From contig OX579635.1 in NCBI GenBank assembly GCA_951230915.1, positions 35,712,001 through 35,776,000 on the forward strand: DNA of 64,000 nucleotides. The letters are read 5' to 3'. A program made the position numbers and the translations under genes. Below the pieces are notes generated by a model. It was not told where the DNA came from. It saw only the letters and a program-made list of their open reading frames with translations, and did not search any database. Below, piece after piece: positions 1 through 12,720 of the stretch (its first letter is position 1; each line of letters starts with the position of its first letter). The stretch comes from Antitrichia curtipendula. Taxonomy: Eukaryota > Streptophyta > Bryopsida > Hypnales > Leucodontaceae.

Positions 1-1186
1 AAAAATAATGATATATCTTTGTATTTTTTTGGCATATATCCTAGTATACTTCAAACAAAGAAAAATTCAATAGAAAAATTAAAGAACTAGTGTATTTTAA
101 CCCCTAATGTCCCACTGGTCCTACGGGGATCAAAATGCAACCTTGGATAGGCTCATCAGCTTATATAGTCTCAGTATTCATTGTAATTTTTTGAAACCTT
201 TTGTGAAGATAGAAAAATACATAAGCTTCATACAAATATAATTTTCATTTCAATTGATGTCTAGAAACAAAATTTATGGCACAATCAACCAAAAATGAAG
301 GTCGGCACGAGGCAGTATAAAAAAATTACCAAAAGTCAAAATTAAATTAAATATTTTTTTCCTAAAATATTACATTTTTCTTTTTATGTAAAGATTTGGT
401 TCATTCTAATTAGACTAGTGATGAGAAAGTTACGGACAATCTTGTTTTTCGGGCAATCTAAGCATCTTCTTTATAAAAAAATTTATAGAGTTTATTTTTG
501 AATGCAATTTTCACATTTTTTCAAAAAAATTGTTTGACATAGTTAATTATGCTTGCTAGAACAATTTCACCATTGAAATAGACTCTACGAGTCATATTTT
601 TTTAATTGAGCATGATAAAATTTAAAATCATTTAAAAAAATCTAATATTTGACTTTGAAAATGCTATTGGGGCTTGCAATATCTTTAAAGGTTTAAGATT
701 TAAATCATATTAATAATATAATTTGAGAGAACATATATAACTTTGAGATTATATATCTGGTAATATTTATTGATTTACATATTTTCAGATATAGTTTTAA
801 AATAACCCAAGGGAAGCTTCTTCTTATTGAAACATGTCTTGTTTGTATTCATTTTGATCAAAGAATTTTACACGTATTTCCTTGGAAATTTATGCAATTT
901 AAACTAAATTTAACCACAACTTCTGTCATCAAATTTGAAATATGTAGATCATCTTCTATATTTGAAGTTTTTTTTAACTTAAATGCTTTTAGTATAATAG
1001 TGGTATATTGATTTGAAATTTGCATTATTATAGTAGAAAACCAAATTATCTTTGATTGTTTTGAATAACTCAATATAAAAGTTCTTTTAATATTTTTCAC
1101 TTCAAAGGCCATACAAATTCATGAATTATCAATACAATGTATTAAAAAAATACCCTTGAAATAGCCATAATTTCAAAATGTTGCAG
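1..1186. other. AT-rich region without a recognisable gene
   Basis: This stretch is very AT-rich, with poly-A/T runs and stops in all frames. It precedes the first visible exon of the unidentified gene, so it is probably intron or upstream DNA of that gene. I could not find a convincing upstream coding exon in it. Confidence 0.6.
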
Positions 1187-4100
1187 GTCAAGAACTTTTC
1201 GATGCTTGGTCCAGATTTAATAAAGATGTAAAAGAAATTATAATGTGGAATCCAAATTTTCTAAAAGAGAATAATAAATATTTTCCGGTCGTGTTACATG
1301 TCAATCCTGGTAGTAATTGGATTGGTGGATACAATCGTGAACTAGATCAAAATCAAAATAAAGAATGCCCATGGCCATGGTTGTCAATTGCAATGATGAA
1401 CTTCCTCCCTCCAGGTACACTATAATATAGGTACACTATATAACATGAAAAGAGTCTATAATATAGGTACTTATAACATAGACACCTATAATCATAGAAG
1501 GTGTCTGTAATATAATATAGACTCCTTAGCTCATAAACTTATAAATTCTATGCTCACATGCTAGTATGCCATATTTAACTGCTTTTGGACTTTTAAAAGT
1601 CTAGAATTCATACTAGTCATCGGAAAATCTCTTGATTGAGCACCGGGGGATCTAAATTTTTTATTGGGGGATCAATCCAAAACATCGGGAGATCTGTACA
1701 AGCATTGGGGGATTCCCCAATGCTTGTATTGATCAGGAGATCCCCCGATGCTAGTATAGATCTTGCTTAGTCCAGAATTCATTGAATAGTCCAGAAGTAG
1801 TTAAATAGGCCATTAGTACTCCACCTTTCAGATGTCAATATCGTCATTGCTGGTGAAAATGGGTTGATAGATTCTATGCTCACGTGCTAGCACTCTCCCT
1901 TTCCTGCTCCAGATGTCAATACTGTCATCGCTGGTGAAAAAGGACTCGTTGTATTAGATGGGGGAGAATATTTGACTCTTCCAAATCAAGAATTTTGGAG
2001 GGTGGAATGGCCATCACAATCCATAACAATGGTGGTCAATCCAATGGTCCAAACCTTTCAAATAATACCTCCGCTTGAAGATCCAAAATATGCTCAAGAA
2101 TTTAAGATAGGAAGACTTCTTGTAGAAGAGCTTCCGGGTCGAAGCAAAAGCTATTACAAACTTTACATGGTTGGAGAACGGTCAGGAAATTTTATGGAAG
2201 GGGGAGTAACATGCACATACACAGGAAGTTTGGTAACAATATTTTTACAATTACTTTCTCTATCTAATTGTTAAATTCAACAAAATTATAGTCAAATATA
2301 TATATTTTGAAATAGAAAATTTAATATTTTATTAATTATGATGTACATATGTTTTTTGTTTTGATTTTGATTCATCTATGTTTTGTGATAGAATGTGCAA
2401 TTCAATCTTTTTTTTTCAAATCTTCTATAATATCCATAATTAGGAAGCAAAATCTTGTCAATTATTTGCTTCAATGTATATATGATCTAGTTTGATTTCT
2501 ATAAATTTGTCTAGAGGTGACCATTGCCCCTTCAAAGGCCTTTGGGGTACGTGACTATGACTCATATTAAGTTTTTTAGTTATAATTCTTCAATTGTGGT
2601 TTAATATATGAATTGTGATAACATTTTTATTTACGTACTATGATTATTGATTTATTTTGAACTAAAAAGTATTTAGTCCATGTTTTTCTGATCAAATACC
2701 ACCAAATTCATAATATACTGTATAGGGTAATATGGCTGCAAAGGGCTTTCAGGTCCCTTCAAGGATTAATGCAAATCATCATAACTGACATTCTTTAGGT
2801 GACAATATATGATTCTCGATCTCATACAATTAGTGACATCAACACATTTGATGTTCGGCCCTCCCCTTTGGGTGTATCAAGCTTAGTAGTTATGCACGGC
2901 CACATGATTTGGGGAGGAATACGTGTTGTAGGTCAAAGCGAGAGAATTACGGATATAAAATCAAAGCGATATCAACCTGCCATTCGGAAACTTCAATTCG
3001 AAAATGGAATTGTATCCTATGATCTTTTACACAAAAGATTTAGATTCCAAAAGTTTGCTTTGCATCCCGAGGTTGGTGACCTTGGTGATGAAGATGAATG
3101 GGAATCACCAAGAATCTTATGTGCATATGGTATAGCTTATTTAGTAACTCGGAAGGTACTAATAATTGATATCAATGTTTTAATAAAATAGATTTTGTTT
3201 CCTCAATTGATTGAATTGAATGTTGGAGTTTGAGAAAAAAACACTTAGGATGAAACTCCTTGAAGCACCCAAACTAGGATTTAATGGAGTTTTGTGTTGT
3301 ATTTCTTTTGTCAACTATTCTTAGAGTTAAACCTTCCTTTGACACCCCTTCTACAAATTGGTAGGGGTTCACTTTACAATTAACTTCAATATTTTCTTTA
3401 TTCAATACTACTATTTATTTATTTTAATTATAATATTTTCAAATGAATAATTAATGACATTCACCTTGTGAATTTTTGAATTAGATAATAATTCATTCAT
3501 TTGTTCATGTATTTTTATTTTTATATTTGATTCACATTTAAATATTTAATTGATATAGTTCTTGTTACTAAAAGAAAAAAACATGTATTTGATGGTCTAT
3601 TTTTGTGTCTTGATTTTTAATGTTATTAAAATGTATAATTACCAGATAAGATGTGCAAAAGAATTTAAGATGCGGACTCGATCCGATTCTACCTTTTATG
3701 TCTTTCCCCCTCGTATATTTCGCATATATAATAATGCAGATCCTGTACATGTTCACCCCATGTCAACTATGCCTACTATTGTACACAATTGGCTATTTGG
3801 ACCAAAACAAGAAGATTACAACAAATGTCGTTTTGATGTACGCGGCGGTATGGGAGACTTATGTATCTTTGCTTATTTAACAATGAATTTTGCAATATGC
3901 ACACCTGAAATAGACAATTGGAGGATTCTTGAAACCACTCTTAATGTTTTGCCAAGTCTACCAAGGTGAATATATATTTTTATCAATGGTTTATTTTATT
4001 TAATCCTTAAAGGATGTTCCGACTGGCCGTTTTTGTCCAATGAATGATAAGAGAAACCTTCTATGTAGGATAGAAGTCAACAACTAATCATCCTTAGAAT

Positions 4101-4834
4101 TTTGTGTGAAAAGGGGAGAGGTCTTGCACATTAGTTTGATCTCCAGTGAGTATTTTTGTTTTTTCAAAGTATATAGAATGCAAAATGATAATAACAATTT
4201 GGCAAATGTTTGATTTTAGATTTTTGGAGAGATTGAATTTTTGAAACCTTAAGAAAGATACTATTCATTTAGAAATTATTTATTTGAATTTGATTATAGT
4301 GTATATTTTGAATGTAACTTGGTTATTATTGTTTGAAGCTTATTGAGACTAGCAGATTGTGAATTTGTTCCCAATTTTCGAGCTGAACCCAAACATCAAC
4401 ATGGTGAACATTATTTGACATGGGAGGGCCAAGGAAAATCATATCCTAAGCTTTTTCAACCACCTAGTGAAATTCTCTTATCTAATGAAGACCACCGAGC
4501 ATGGTGTTGTAATGATGATCCTATTCCTTACCATGAAGGAAGTAATATTATGGGTCCACAACCATTATTCTTGGAAAAACAAATTCCTTTAACTGCTCAT
4601 GAATTACATTACAAAGCCCAGTTGGATGTAGCTGATGGTCATAGGAGGAGTTTACGACGTAGAACAATTGTTCCTCTTGCACGCAATTCAATGGCTGCTG
4701 ATACACGTAAATCTTTTAGGAAATTAAGTTATATGCCACCGACTGTGCCACCGGATTGGTTAGCAAGAGATAAACGAGAAAAGATAGGAACTCCACACCC
4801 ACCTACACGCCCAATTGAAGAATTCAATGACTAA
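1187..4834 (+). CDS. Unidentified multi-exon protein, 5' end not seen
   Basis: Five exons join in one frame: 1187-1414, 1913-2232, 2799-3155, 3646-3965 and 4339-4834, giving about 573 residues to a stop. Each junction has an AG acceptor and a GT donor, and the phases agree (1, 0, 0, 2). The first exon opens with two bases of a split codon, so an upstream exon must exist, either in the first kilobase or left of the window. Readable landmarks are a W/P-rich stretch (ECPWPWLS), a GGEYLTLP segment, a VMHGHMIWGG segment, a DVRGGMGDLC segment and a basic Arg/Lys-rich, proline-rich C-terminus ending PIEEFND. I see no signal peptide, membrane segment or known catalytic motif and do not recognise the family. 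The lack of stops across five exons argues that it is, or recently was, a real gene. Introns are AT-rich (about 370-570 bases). Transfer from a microbe that later gained introns is possible but unsupported here. Confidence 0.65.
1640..1752. repeat. Palindromic fold-back in the first intron of the unidentified gene
   Basis: A perfect 14-bp stem with a 4-base loop (GATT) lies at 1697-1728, each arm reading TACAAGCATTGGGG or its complement. It is extended by imperfect arms containing CATCGGGAGATC and GATCCCCCGATG. The motif GGGGGATC recurs several times. It is likely a small inverted-repeat element inserted in the intron. Confidence 0.7.
1832..1860 (+). other. Partial duplicate of the start of exon 2
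   Basis: The 29 bases after the AG at 1830-1831 nearly match the first 29 bases of the exon at 1913-1941, and both follow a pyrimidine-AG acceptor. The duplicate keeps the same phase for about ten codons (DVN.VIAGE), then runs into AT-rich sequence without a donor at the matching place. It looks like a tandem duplication of about 81 bases covering the 3' splice site and exon start. Confidence 0.65.
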
Positions 4835-5550
4835 AGATGTAATATAACTACTCAATTTTGGTTTTAGTTGTAAAAAGTCTTCCACCCAATATAATGAACC
4901 TTTAATCTTTTGCCTCGAAGGGCTTTCAGTTGAATTTCCTAGAAATTAATTAGAAGATCTAAGAAGATAAAACCTTAGTAAAGAAATTTTAATATATGAC
5001 TTAAACAAATTTCATTAAGAAAATTTTTAATGTACATTTAATTGCACAGAGTATATTCTTTGTGTAATGGGTTTTTATTTCAAGATTCAATAACCTCTAC
5101 TATTTTCAATTATTGACCTAAAAAAAATGTGATTTTTTAGCATAACTTTCTTTTATACATCTAATGGCTTTCAGATTTTGAACTAAAGTATATAATAGTA
5201 AACAATAGTGAAATGAATTAACTTCAACATTTTCATCTACAAAAAAGTCAAATATGTTAAAACCTCAAATACATACATTTAAACTTTGTATTCACCTTGT
5301 AAGGATGCAAAGGCGAAAAAATGGCCAATAAATGACTTCCTAGATTACTATAGAAATGAATAATATACCTATTGATCATTTCTGAATGACTACCTAGATT
5401 ATAGGCTAATGTCTTTATAAGGTTAAGCAATTTGTTTATGCTAGAATCCCATATAATTGGGGAAAAAACTCTAGATATAATCATGAGATGTCTTGAGAGA
5501 GAATTATTAAATTCTTATATATTTAGATTAATAAATTCAATAAAAACATC

Positions 5551-5582
5551 AAAACTACGTTCATTTGACTGAACGTAGTTTT
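5551..5582. repeat. Perfect 13-bp hairpin
   Basis: The arms AAAACTACGTTCA and TGAACGTAGTTTT flank a 6-base loop (TTTGAC). It stands alone in AT-rich intergenic DNA and may be the core of a small fold-back element. Confidence 0.75.
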
Positions 5583-6883
5583 AGAGGAGAACTTCAAAAA
5601 ATTGGAGGAGTTTTAGCAAATAGCAAGAATCATTTCTAAACAATTTGTTAATAAAAATATATTAAAGATAGGATCTATAGATTTTCAATTCTAAGTAAAA
5701 TTCAAACTCTCATTTCCTAATAATATCAAAAGACCTAAATAACTTTTAACATTGAGAGAAATTAAAAATATTCTTTGTGAAATTCATAAGATTAAAAATA
5801 TTATAATGTGTCTAACAAAGACGAACTTATATTTGGAAATTGACTTTTGATTTTGTACTAAAGAGTAGCTACTATTAGCAAGAATCAACAACTCCCATAC
5901 CTAAAAAAATCATATATATTATATAAAAATATATTGAAATAGGTAAACCAAAAATTATATTTTGTGTTACCTATATTAATTGATTTTAAAATGCTCTAAA
6001 TTTTTGCCCCTGATGAAGATTTTTACCAACTATGATAATAAAAAATCTTCTACTTTGAATAGTATTGATATCTATAATCTTAGTAGAAACATTCATCTAT
6101 TATAAAAAAATTATTGCAATGGAAAAGAGCAACTCCACTACTTCAACTTGAAAATGAACGTGAAACGATTTTCACAAAGTGAAGTCACAGGCTAATTGTA
6201 GTAGTGTCTCTGCTTGTTATGGAGCAACTATAGTACATCCAAGCTTCATCCTTCAACAATACCTTGTAAATCTTGCTTTGTATCATCAAAAATGTCATGG
6301 AAAAAAATGATTCCTCTATTAATAGTCATCCACACACTTCATATCTCACTTTGCGTCATCAAAGACATCATGAAAGAGAACGATTCCTCCATAGTCAAAG
6401 GATTCAAGTCATCATATCAGCTCTTATGTGGTCTCAAAGACCTCAATAATGGCATGGGTAGATCATTGTAGTGTTGCCCAAGAAAATTAGAAAGCACATA
6501 GTAAAGATGTAATGGAACACTAAACTAACACTTTTCTACTACATTCATGATTGCATTTGATTTGGAGTTTGTGGTGGAACTACTCTAAATGCTCTAAGGG
6601 CTAGCTTACATGTGACCCCGGTAGGCAATCGAGCCACTATAGTCGAAACTAAAGACAAAATAGGCTCCACCAATTGTCTTGCCAATGTGTACATTAACTT
6701 TTTTTCCACCCACCCAATGGACAAGCAAAAAAAATGAGGTTGAAACTTCACCAACATCAGGAGACAACCCCTGTGAAGTTTCCCCACCCACTAATACATG
6801 TCTTAGTATTTAATATTGGTGACACTAAATACAGTTTTAAGTGTACCAATGGGAGGTGATTACACCAATCCATAAATGGTCAT

Positions 6884-6936
6884 AATTATTTTTATTTATT
6901 TATTTATTATTATTAATATTATTATTATTATTATTG
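6884..6936. repeat. (ATT)n/(TTTA)n microsatellite
   Basis: A run of TTTA units is followed by ATT units. The open frame across it is only a consequence of the repeat. Confidence 0.85.
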
Positions 6937-7433
6937 AACAAATGGAAAACCCACTATTAAAAAAATATAATTATTTTTCTTTGAACACTCTAAGTGGCTT
7001 CGACCCTGAAGCAGTGGATCGCGTTTCTAAGAAAAGTGCTTCAAATGTCCTCACTAAGCTTCTACCGATGCAAAACTTCGTCCCTTCAGTGAGTTCAGTC
7101 AAAGGCAATAAAGGTGGTTCCCCACAACTTTACAAAAAAAAAGGGTTAAAAATACTATAATTCCACAAATAATCAAAATTCAGAGATTTCAATTTCAAAT
7201 TTCAATATACAATTTACAGAATTTAGCAGTAGCACGAATATTTTGTTATTAAACAAAAATCTACAAATGAAGACTCATCCTGGACCCATGCACTATGCAT
7301 GGATTATCCTCTAGTTCCTTGCGCGCAGGGATCATCATCTGTTTACCTTTATCATCTACCGGTGTTTCTATTTCTTTTTTCCAGTCAAACAACCTAAAGG
7401 TCTTGTCAGTGGAAAATTCTGAACCAGTCTTCA

Positions 7434-10400
7434 CTAGTTACAGCTATGTGCAATAAGAATTTGACGTTCCTTGTCTGAATGAGACAATACCCGAACGGAG
7501 GGCGGAAGTTTGAGAGGTGGCAGTCCAGGGGCCAGCTGTACAGTTTGATCTTCTTTGGCGAGAAGGTTTTGAGTTGGTGGAAGGGAGCAAAGTTTAGAAT
7601 AAGAAGGTCTGGAGGGCTTCGACTGATTACAGAGCGTGCCAGACTTGGGAGAGGGAGAACCTGTTTTACTTAAACCATTAGCTTTACCTTGCTTTGAAGA
7701 TATGGTAGTAGGAGAACGGGCAGAATCTGAAGCTGAAGGAATTTCACTCGACAAGTGTCTGGTTGCAGGAGCATTGTACGAGTTACCAAAAGGACCTTCA
7801 CGAAATTGAGTTTGTTCCAGCTCTCCATCCTCATAACTGCCAGCCTCTTGGTGCTTGGACGGAACTTGTCCCTGCGTACAACATATTCTACCATGATCAC
7901 GCTTTCTGTATTCAACAAATATATTAACGCTTTGGGTATTCGACAAATACAATCATGCATGGCTCACACACATTGGTATGCTTCAATAAAAATAAAATCC
8001 TTCCTAGGTTTAGGGTTTACCACAGATGGGCAAAGTTGAGATGCAGCAGCAAAACCCGGGTGGCTTCGAGCGTCATGAAGCTTACGCTTTTCTCTGTTGT
8101 TCACAACGGGCTTGTGCGTGCCAATGGCAACCCGCCATTGCCGGGAAATCGTAGCTGGGTCCCGATACGGTACACAGTAACGACACACTTTGATCCAGTC
8201 ATATTTGTACACCTTAAGTGCCTGAAATATTAATTGTGCAAACGGGTAAGAGCCAGAATATGATCAGAAGAACATATTCTATTTTGCATGCGTATTAGAG
8301 AGATCAATAAAAACTATCTGGGTGGAAGTCAACAATACAAATCACCGTCTTCTTAGCTTCATGCAAAGGATCCCTCGTTGACAAACAACTGATGAAGTGT
8401 AACCAACCTCTTCAATGCAGGCTACCTCATCTGCGGTTAACGGAGACAATTTCATTCTCCTGACAGCCTGAAATAAGCATTCGTGCAGCATATCAGTTCA
8501 CCGAGCAACACATCAACGAAAACGTAATTCACACATACACAGGATTCATTTATGATTGATACCACGGGGCTCCACATAAACTGAGTTCAAAACATAATGG
8601 TTCCTGAACCTGCTACCCTAGACGACATCCATGGTGGAAAATAGGTTCTCCAGTTTGTTAGCTTTCAGGGAAATAACAATCAAACAACAACCACAGTATG
8701 CAAATCGGAACAAGCGAAGCACAGAGACATGAATCAAATCATTCTGTGCCACTACAGACCTTTATAGAGTTATGAGGAGCTCTTGCAGAACTGCGATTCT
8801 TCTGCCTGACAAAAATCTGCAAACAAAAGAAGGCATAAGTTCCCTCACACAAACATATCTTTGTGGAAGCAGCATGTGCAGGAAGTCATCATTCAAAGCT
8901 GGCTTCTGTAATTTCAGCGGTCAATTCTTATACAGCGAGAACATATATGAACAATCAACATTGTGGGTTCATTCCAGAAGGCGTCAAGGGGATGAACAAT
9001 AAAATGCAGTCCCAAACACTATCAACACACAACATCATAATTCATGACCTCTAAATGATACCACATTGAATGCAACAGGCAATAAAGAATCTCATAGATC
9101 AAAGACATAATATAAATATCTTTGCTTCTACATCAGAGGAATTCGTTTGATAATAACTAACCTGATGCATTGACTTGGACGGCAAAAAACGTTCTTGAAT
9201 AGCTTTCCAGTCATTGTTGTAAGTCATCAACCCCATTGCCAATAACCTTTCACATGTCACATTAAGAAAATATGAGCCCATTGTTCAGTGCTCTGGAACG
9301 ACAATCAACACCAAAAGTATCACCAAAACGACGAGGGGTCATGACGGAACTCACTCATCCTCAACATCTGTAAATAAAAGTCGATTCGCGGCAGTGGCAG
9401 GAGGTGCTTTGCGGGGGAATAGATTGATATTGAACAAAGAGCTAAATCGCTCCATTGCTGAAGCAATATCCTTTGGAACGACTGCTATAGTTTGCTTCTT
9501 GGTACTCTCCACGAGTGCTGCTGCCATTGTCCTTTTCAGTTTGGGAGATGAATCTTCGCAAGCGAACTTTGGACTTTCACAGAATTGTAGTTGCACTGCA
9601 AAAAGTGGTACTCGATTCTCACTTGAGAAATTCTGCTGCCCGGAGTCCTGAAAGACTGCAAATGCATCACAATAATAGATCAGTTTTAATGCAGAGTAAT
9701 GGTAACTGTCGTCTCTCAACCCACAGAATTGACCAAATCGAGAATGGAGCTGAAATGAAAAGAAAGAAACATACCCTGTTGAACAACTGCCATGAATTCC
9801 CTTACAAGTGCCAAAGGAGCTACATCCATTAACGATCTTACAGGACCTGAGGTTGCCGGCAGCCATTCCAAGGGTAAAGACTCTTGAAAAGACGACGACG
9901 AGGAGAGAGTCGATTCACAGGCGTTGTCGATTGATTTTGTCTGATCTGAAGAGGTATGCAGAGTACGCCCAGAGGCCAAACCTGCGTGCAAGTTATTCAC
10001 TTAAGAAGGACAACCGAAGACCACGCAAGAATGAGAATGAAGGCTCTGAGGCAAGACCTCAAGAGGGGGAGAAGGTGATGTAGATTGACTTTGTTAATGT
10101 AAGACCACAAAATTGATAAGGAGAAGCTAGATAAATATTGTTAGTAGATGCTGAAATTGGAATCGAGTGGAACGATGGATACAGTGCTAACAACATACTG
10201 ATGAGGACCTGAACTAGTATTTATGCGGTTAGAAGACGCACCATCTCTGCCCCTGATATCCGGAGCTGTTTCTGACGATAAACTTTGAAAAGACGAAATC
10301 TCATTTTCAGTAACAGAAGGATGAATGTATGGAGGACGAAAACAGAAATCGGGGAAAGCGGATAACTTCCACGATAAAACAGACTCTCGTTTTTCAACAA

Positions 10401-11837
10401 GCTCCATCAACATCCTGTGAGTATCTACCGCCGTCTGCTGCATTGCTGGGTCTAATATACACATGGCATGCACTTGTAAAAGTAGCTGCATATGCTCATG
10501 CATCAAACAATATAGCTGTCCGATCTGACGTGCTGTAAATCCACAATCTGAAGGCTGGGACTTAGCACTGCATACCGACGGCTGGGACGCAGTCCCTGCT
10601 AGAAGCCGGCTCCGCTCACCAGCTGAAACGTTCCCGGCATAGGGCAATAAGGGTCTTAGCGGGGCCTTAGCACGCCATGTATTGAGCACTTTATTCTGCA
10701 CGCTTTCTCTCTTTCGCCGTTTCCCTCGGGTCACAGGTCCGCGTGCCCGCTTCCTTTTGCGGCCAAGGCCATCTACACCTTCTTCGACATCACTTTCTAG
10801 AGCTTCATCAATTTCAATCACGAAATCGGCGTCTTCGTCCTCACTCTCACTTTCTTCGATCCCTTTCTCCTGCTTCAGCGTGGCATGCACAGGACGGTTC
10901 AATTCCAAGAAAACGATTCTGGAAAATCATGCTCCAAATCAGAATTAGGGTGGATAGCATCTCCCCAGCACCACCTACAAATTATGCTATTCAGTGAAGA
11001 AGCGAGAGGAGAGAAAATTTCGAATTCCTTGTCTACGAACGTACAGTAATCACATAGTTCTAGTGCAGCGAACAAAACGACAGTGGTTTAGAGATTGCGG
11101 ATTCCACATCCATTTTCCGGGTAACACCTGGGAGGATCGAATCCAGTAGAATTATAGTCTGAGTAATCGTGCCTTTTTTCTTAACCCCAAAGCGCTCAGA
11201 AGTCCATATTCTGGCATACTCTGAATGATGAACAGAGGGCTTCCGGGCAATGTTTTGTACCAAAGTAACTAATTCTTGAATATTTGAAAAGTAAACTCCC
11301 TCTATCTTTGACCAATTTGATGAAAGTGAGGTAAACAATATAATTGTACAAAGACACAAGCAAAAAAACGTGCAAAATTTCAAAAAAAGGATTAGGGCAT
11401 TAAAGGATTAACACTACGAAAATAACTACTCTGTCTGCGTTCCGTAAATTTACCAGCTTCTTCTGCTTTTCTAATCCACCGTTCCCTTGCACAGCCGCCA
11501 GAAACTTGCGATACTCTTCCTCATCATCCACGTTTTGGAAATAATCTTCTTCGTCCGATTCCTGCAGAAACGTTTCCAGCTGATCAAGCGACATATCCGC
11601 GAGGGAGTAGTGCGCTCGCGTGCGCTTGGAGATCGCATCCACCATATCTTGCTCGTCTTGCGATGGACGATCATCCGATCGCCTGCCCCATTCACTACTT
11701 CGGGAGGGACTACTGCGCCACTCAGGCAGTCCCTCCAGAGCGTGGCTCATCATCATTTCCTCTTCGCCGCGATCCTGCGAAGGGGAACAGGGAGAGGAAG
11801 GGATGCAGGAAGGGCTGTCCGCGTCGTCCAGGTCCAT
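7434..11837 (-). CDS. GON4-like / SANT (Myb-like) domain nuclear protein
   Basis: Nine exons on the minus strand give about 786 residues: 11454-11837, 10242-~10869, 9775-9981, 9355-9655, 9162-9246, 8760-8816, 8408-8467, 8021-8221 and 7434-7871. Phases agree at every junction; the acceptor of exon 2 is the least certain (10869 or nearby). The order matches the plant 'homeodomain-like/GON-4-like' family as I know it. It has an N-terminal acidic EEYRKFLAAV block and an acidic DADFVIEIDEALESD stretch (about 130-160). Next come a conserved QIGQLYCLMHEHMQLLLQV helix, a PLEWLPATSGP segment and ALVESTKKQ...VPKDIA. Two SANT-like segments follow at about 507-550 (LLAMGLMTYNNDWKAI) and 565-605 (LTADEVACIEEALKVYKYDW, then SRQWRVAIG). 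The C-terminus carries the typical LAPGLPPLKLPPSVRV. It is probably nuclear, acting in chromatin or transcription control; that is inferred from the family. A ~40-bp minisatellite lies directly upstream of the start codon. Confidence 0.88.
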
Positions 11838-11884
11838 GGCGACGACGGAGAGGAAGGAGGCCAGGGATCATAACCCTAATTAAA

Positions 11885-12215
11885 AAAACCCGGCAACCTC
11901 AACCACAAATTCACCTGCTACTTCCAGAACCGCAACGTCAAGCACAAAATCACCTGCTATTCCCTAAACGCAACCTCAACTACTGAATCATCTGCTACTC
12001 CCCAAACCGCAACCTTAACTACAAAATCACCGGCTACTAACAAAAACGCAACCGCAACCACAAATTCATCTGCTACTTACCAAAACCGCAAGCTCAACTA
12101 CAAAATCACCTGCTACTCTCAAAAACCGCAACCTCAATGACAAAATCACCTGCTACACCCGATATTTCGCAATCTCAACTACAAATTCACCTGCTACTCC
12201 CCAAATTTTCTCAAT
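11885..12215. repeat. Minisatellite, about eight copies of a 38-41 bp unit
   Basis: The core TCACCTGCTAC (or TCATCTGCTAC) starts at 11911, 11950, 11988, 12027, 12066, 12106, 12146 and 12187. Between the cores lie variants of CCGCAACCTCAACTACAAAA. The array begins about 50 bases upstream of the start codon of the minus-strand GON4-like gene, so it sits in its 5' leader or proximal promoter. Confidence 0.92.
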
Positions 12216-12462
12216 CTCAGGCAAAACCTAAAATTGTATCACGATCCTCGGTGGCAAAGAGCAGATAATCACGGAATCAGAACATTTCGCCCTAGAAATA
12301 ATAATCAAAACATGAGGAGAGATGGAAGCGAGCTCAAAATAGTGCAACAATTCTCCAGATAGTGTCCAAGGACAGGAACCAGCGGGAACAAGGGAAACCC
12401 TAATTGCAAGATGCACGTGAGTAATCAATCTTGAGGCATGGATAGGCTTAAGGGGCTGTGAC

Positions 12463-12715
12463 GGATCTCAATATTTTGGTTGCACGAGATATTTCAGGAG
12501 GTGGGCCCTTTGCCCTCTCAAATTTCTGGCTTTTTCATTTTAGGGGTCCGGAGGCTTTTTTTTTAAATTTTGCTTGGCAAATTTGGGGCCTGCGGCCCCA
12601 AGTTACTCTAGGAGGTCCCCTTCTACTTTAAAAAAACCAAAAAAAACAGGGGCAGGTTTTACCCCACCCCCCCCCCCCTCCTGAAATATCTCGTGCAACC
12701 AATTTATCGAGATCC
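12463..12715. mobile_element. 253-bp MITE with 9-bp target duplication (Mutator-like)
   Basis: Terminal inverted repeats of roughly 40 bp start GGATCTCAATATTTTGG on the left and read back as GGATCTCGATAAATTGG on the right. Both arms continue into GCACGAGATATTTCAGGAGG. Exactly outside both ends is GGCTGTGAC (12454-12462 and 12716-12724), a perfect 9-bp direct repeat. Nine-base duplications are typical of Mutator-superfamily elements. The interior is non-coding with C and T runs. It abuts the left ~0.95 kb repeat arm. Confidence 0.88.
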
Positions 12716-12720
12716 GGCTG

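Larger units (their letters stand above)
4835..7433. other. Intergenic AT-rich region
   Basis: No gene is recognised. The region holds a perfect hairpin at 5551-5582 and an ATT microsatellite at about 6884-6936. Short open frames here lack family signatures and read as chance. The right part is presumably the 3' flank of the GON4-like gene, which ends at 7434 on the minus strand. Confidence 0.6.

Noticed and set aside
6876..7160. 94-residue plus-strand frame with an Ile-rich N-terminus resembling a membrane segment
   Set aside because: The Ile run is a translated ATT microsatellite and the rest has no family signature.
10329..10997. Plus-strand frames opposite the GON4-like exon 2
   Set aside because: They are shadows of the conserved minus-strand exon, with Arg/Ser-rich composition from the acidic and basic codons on the other strand.
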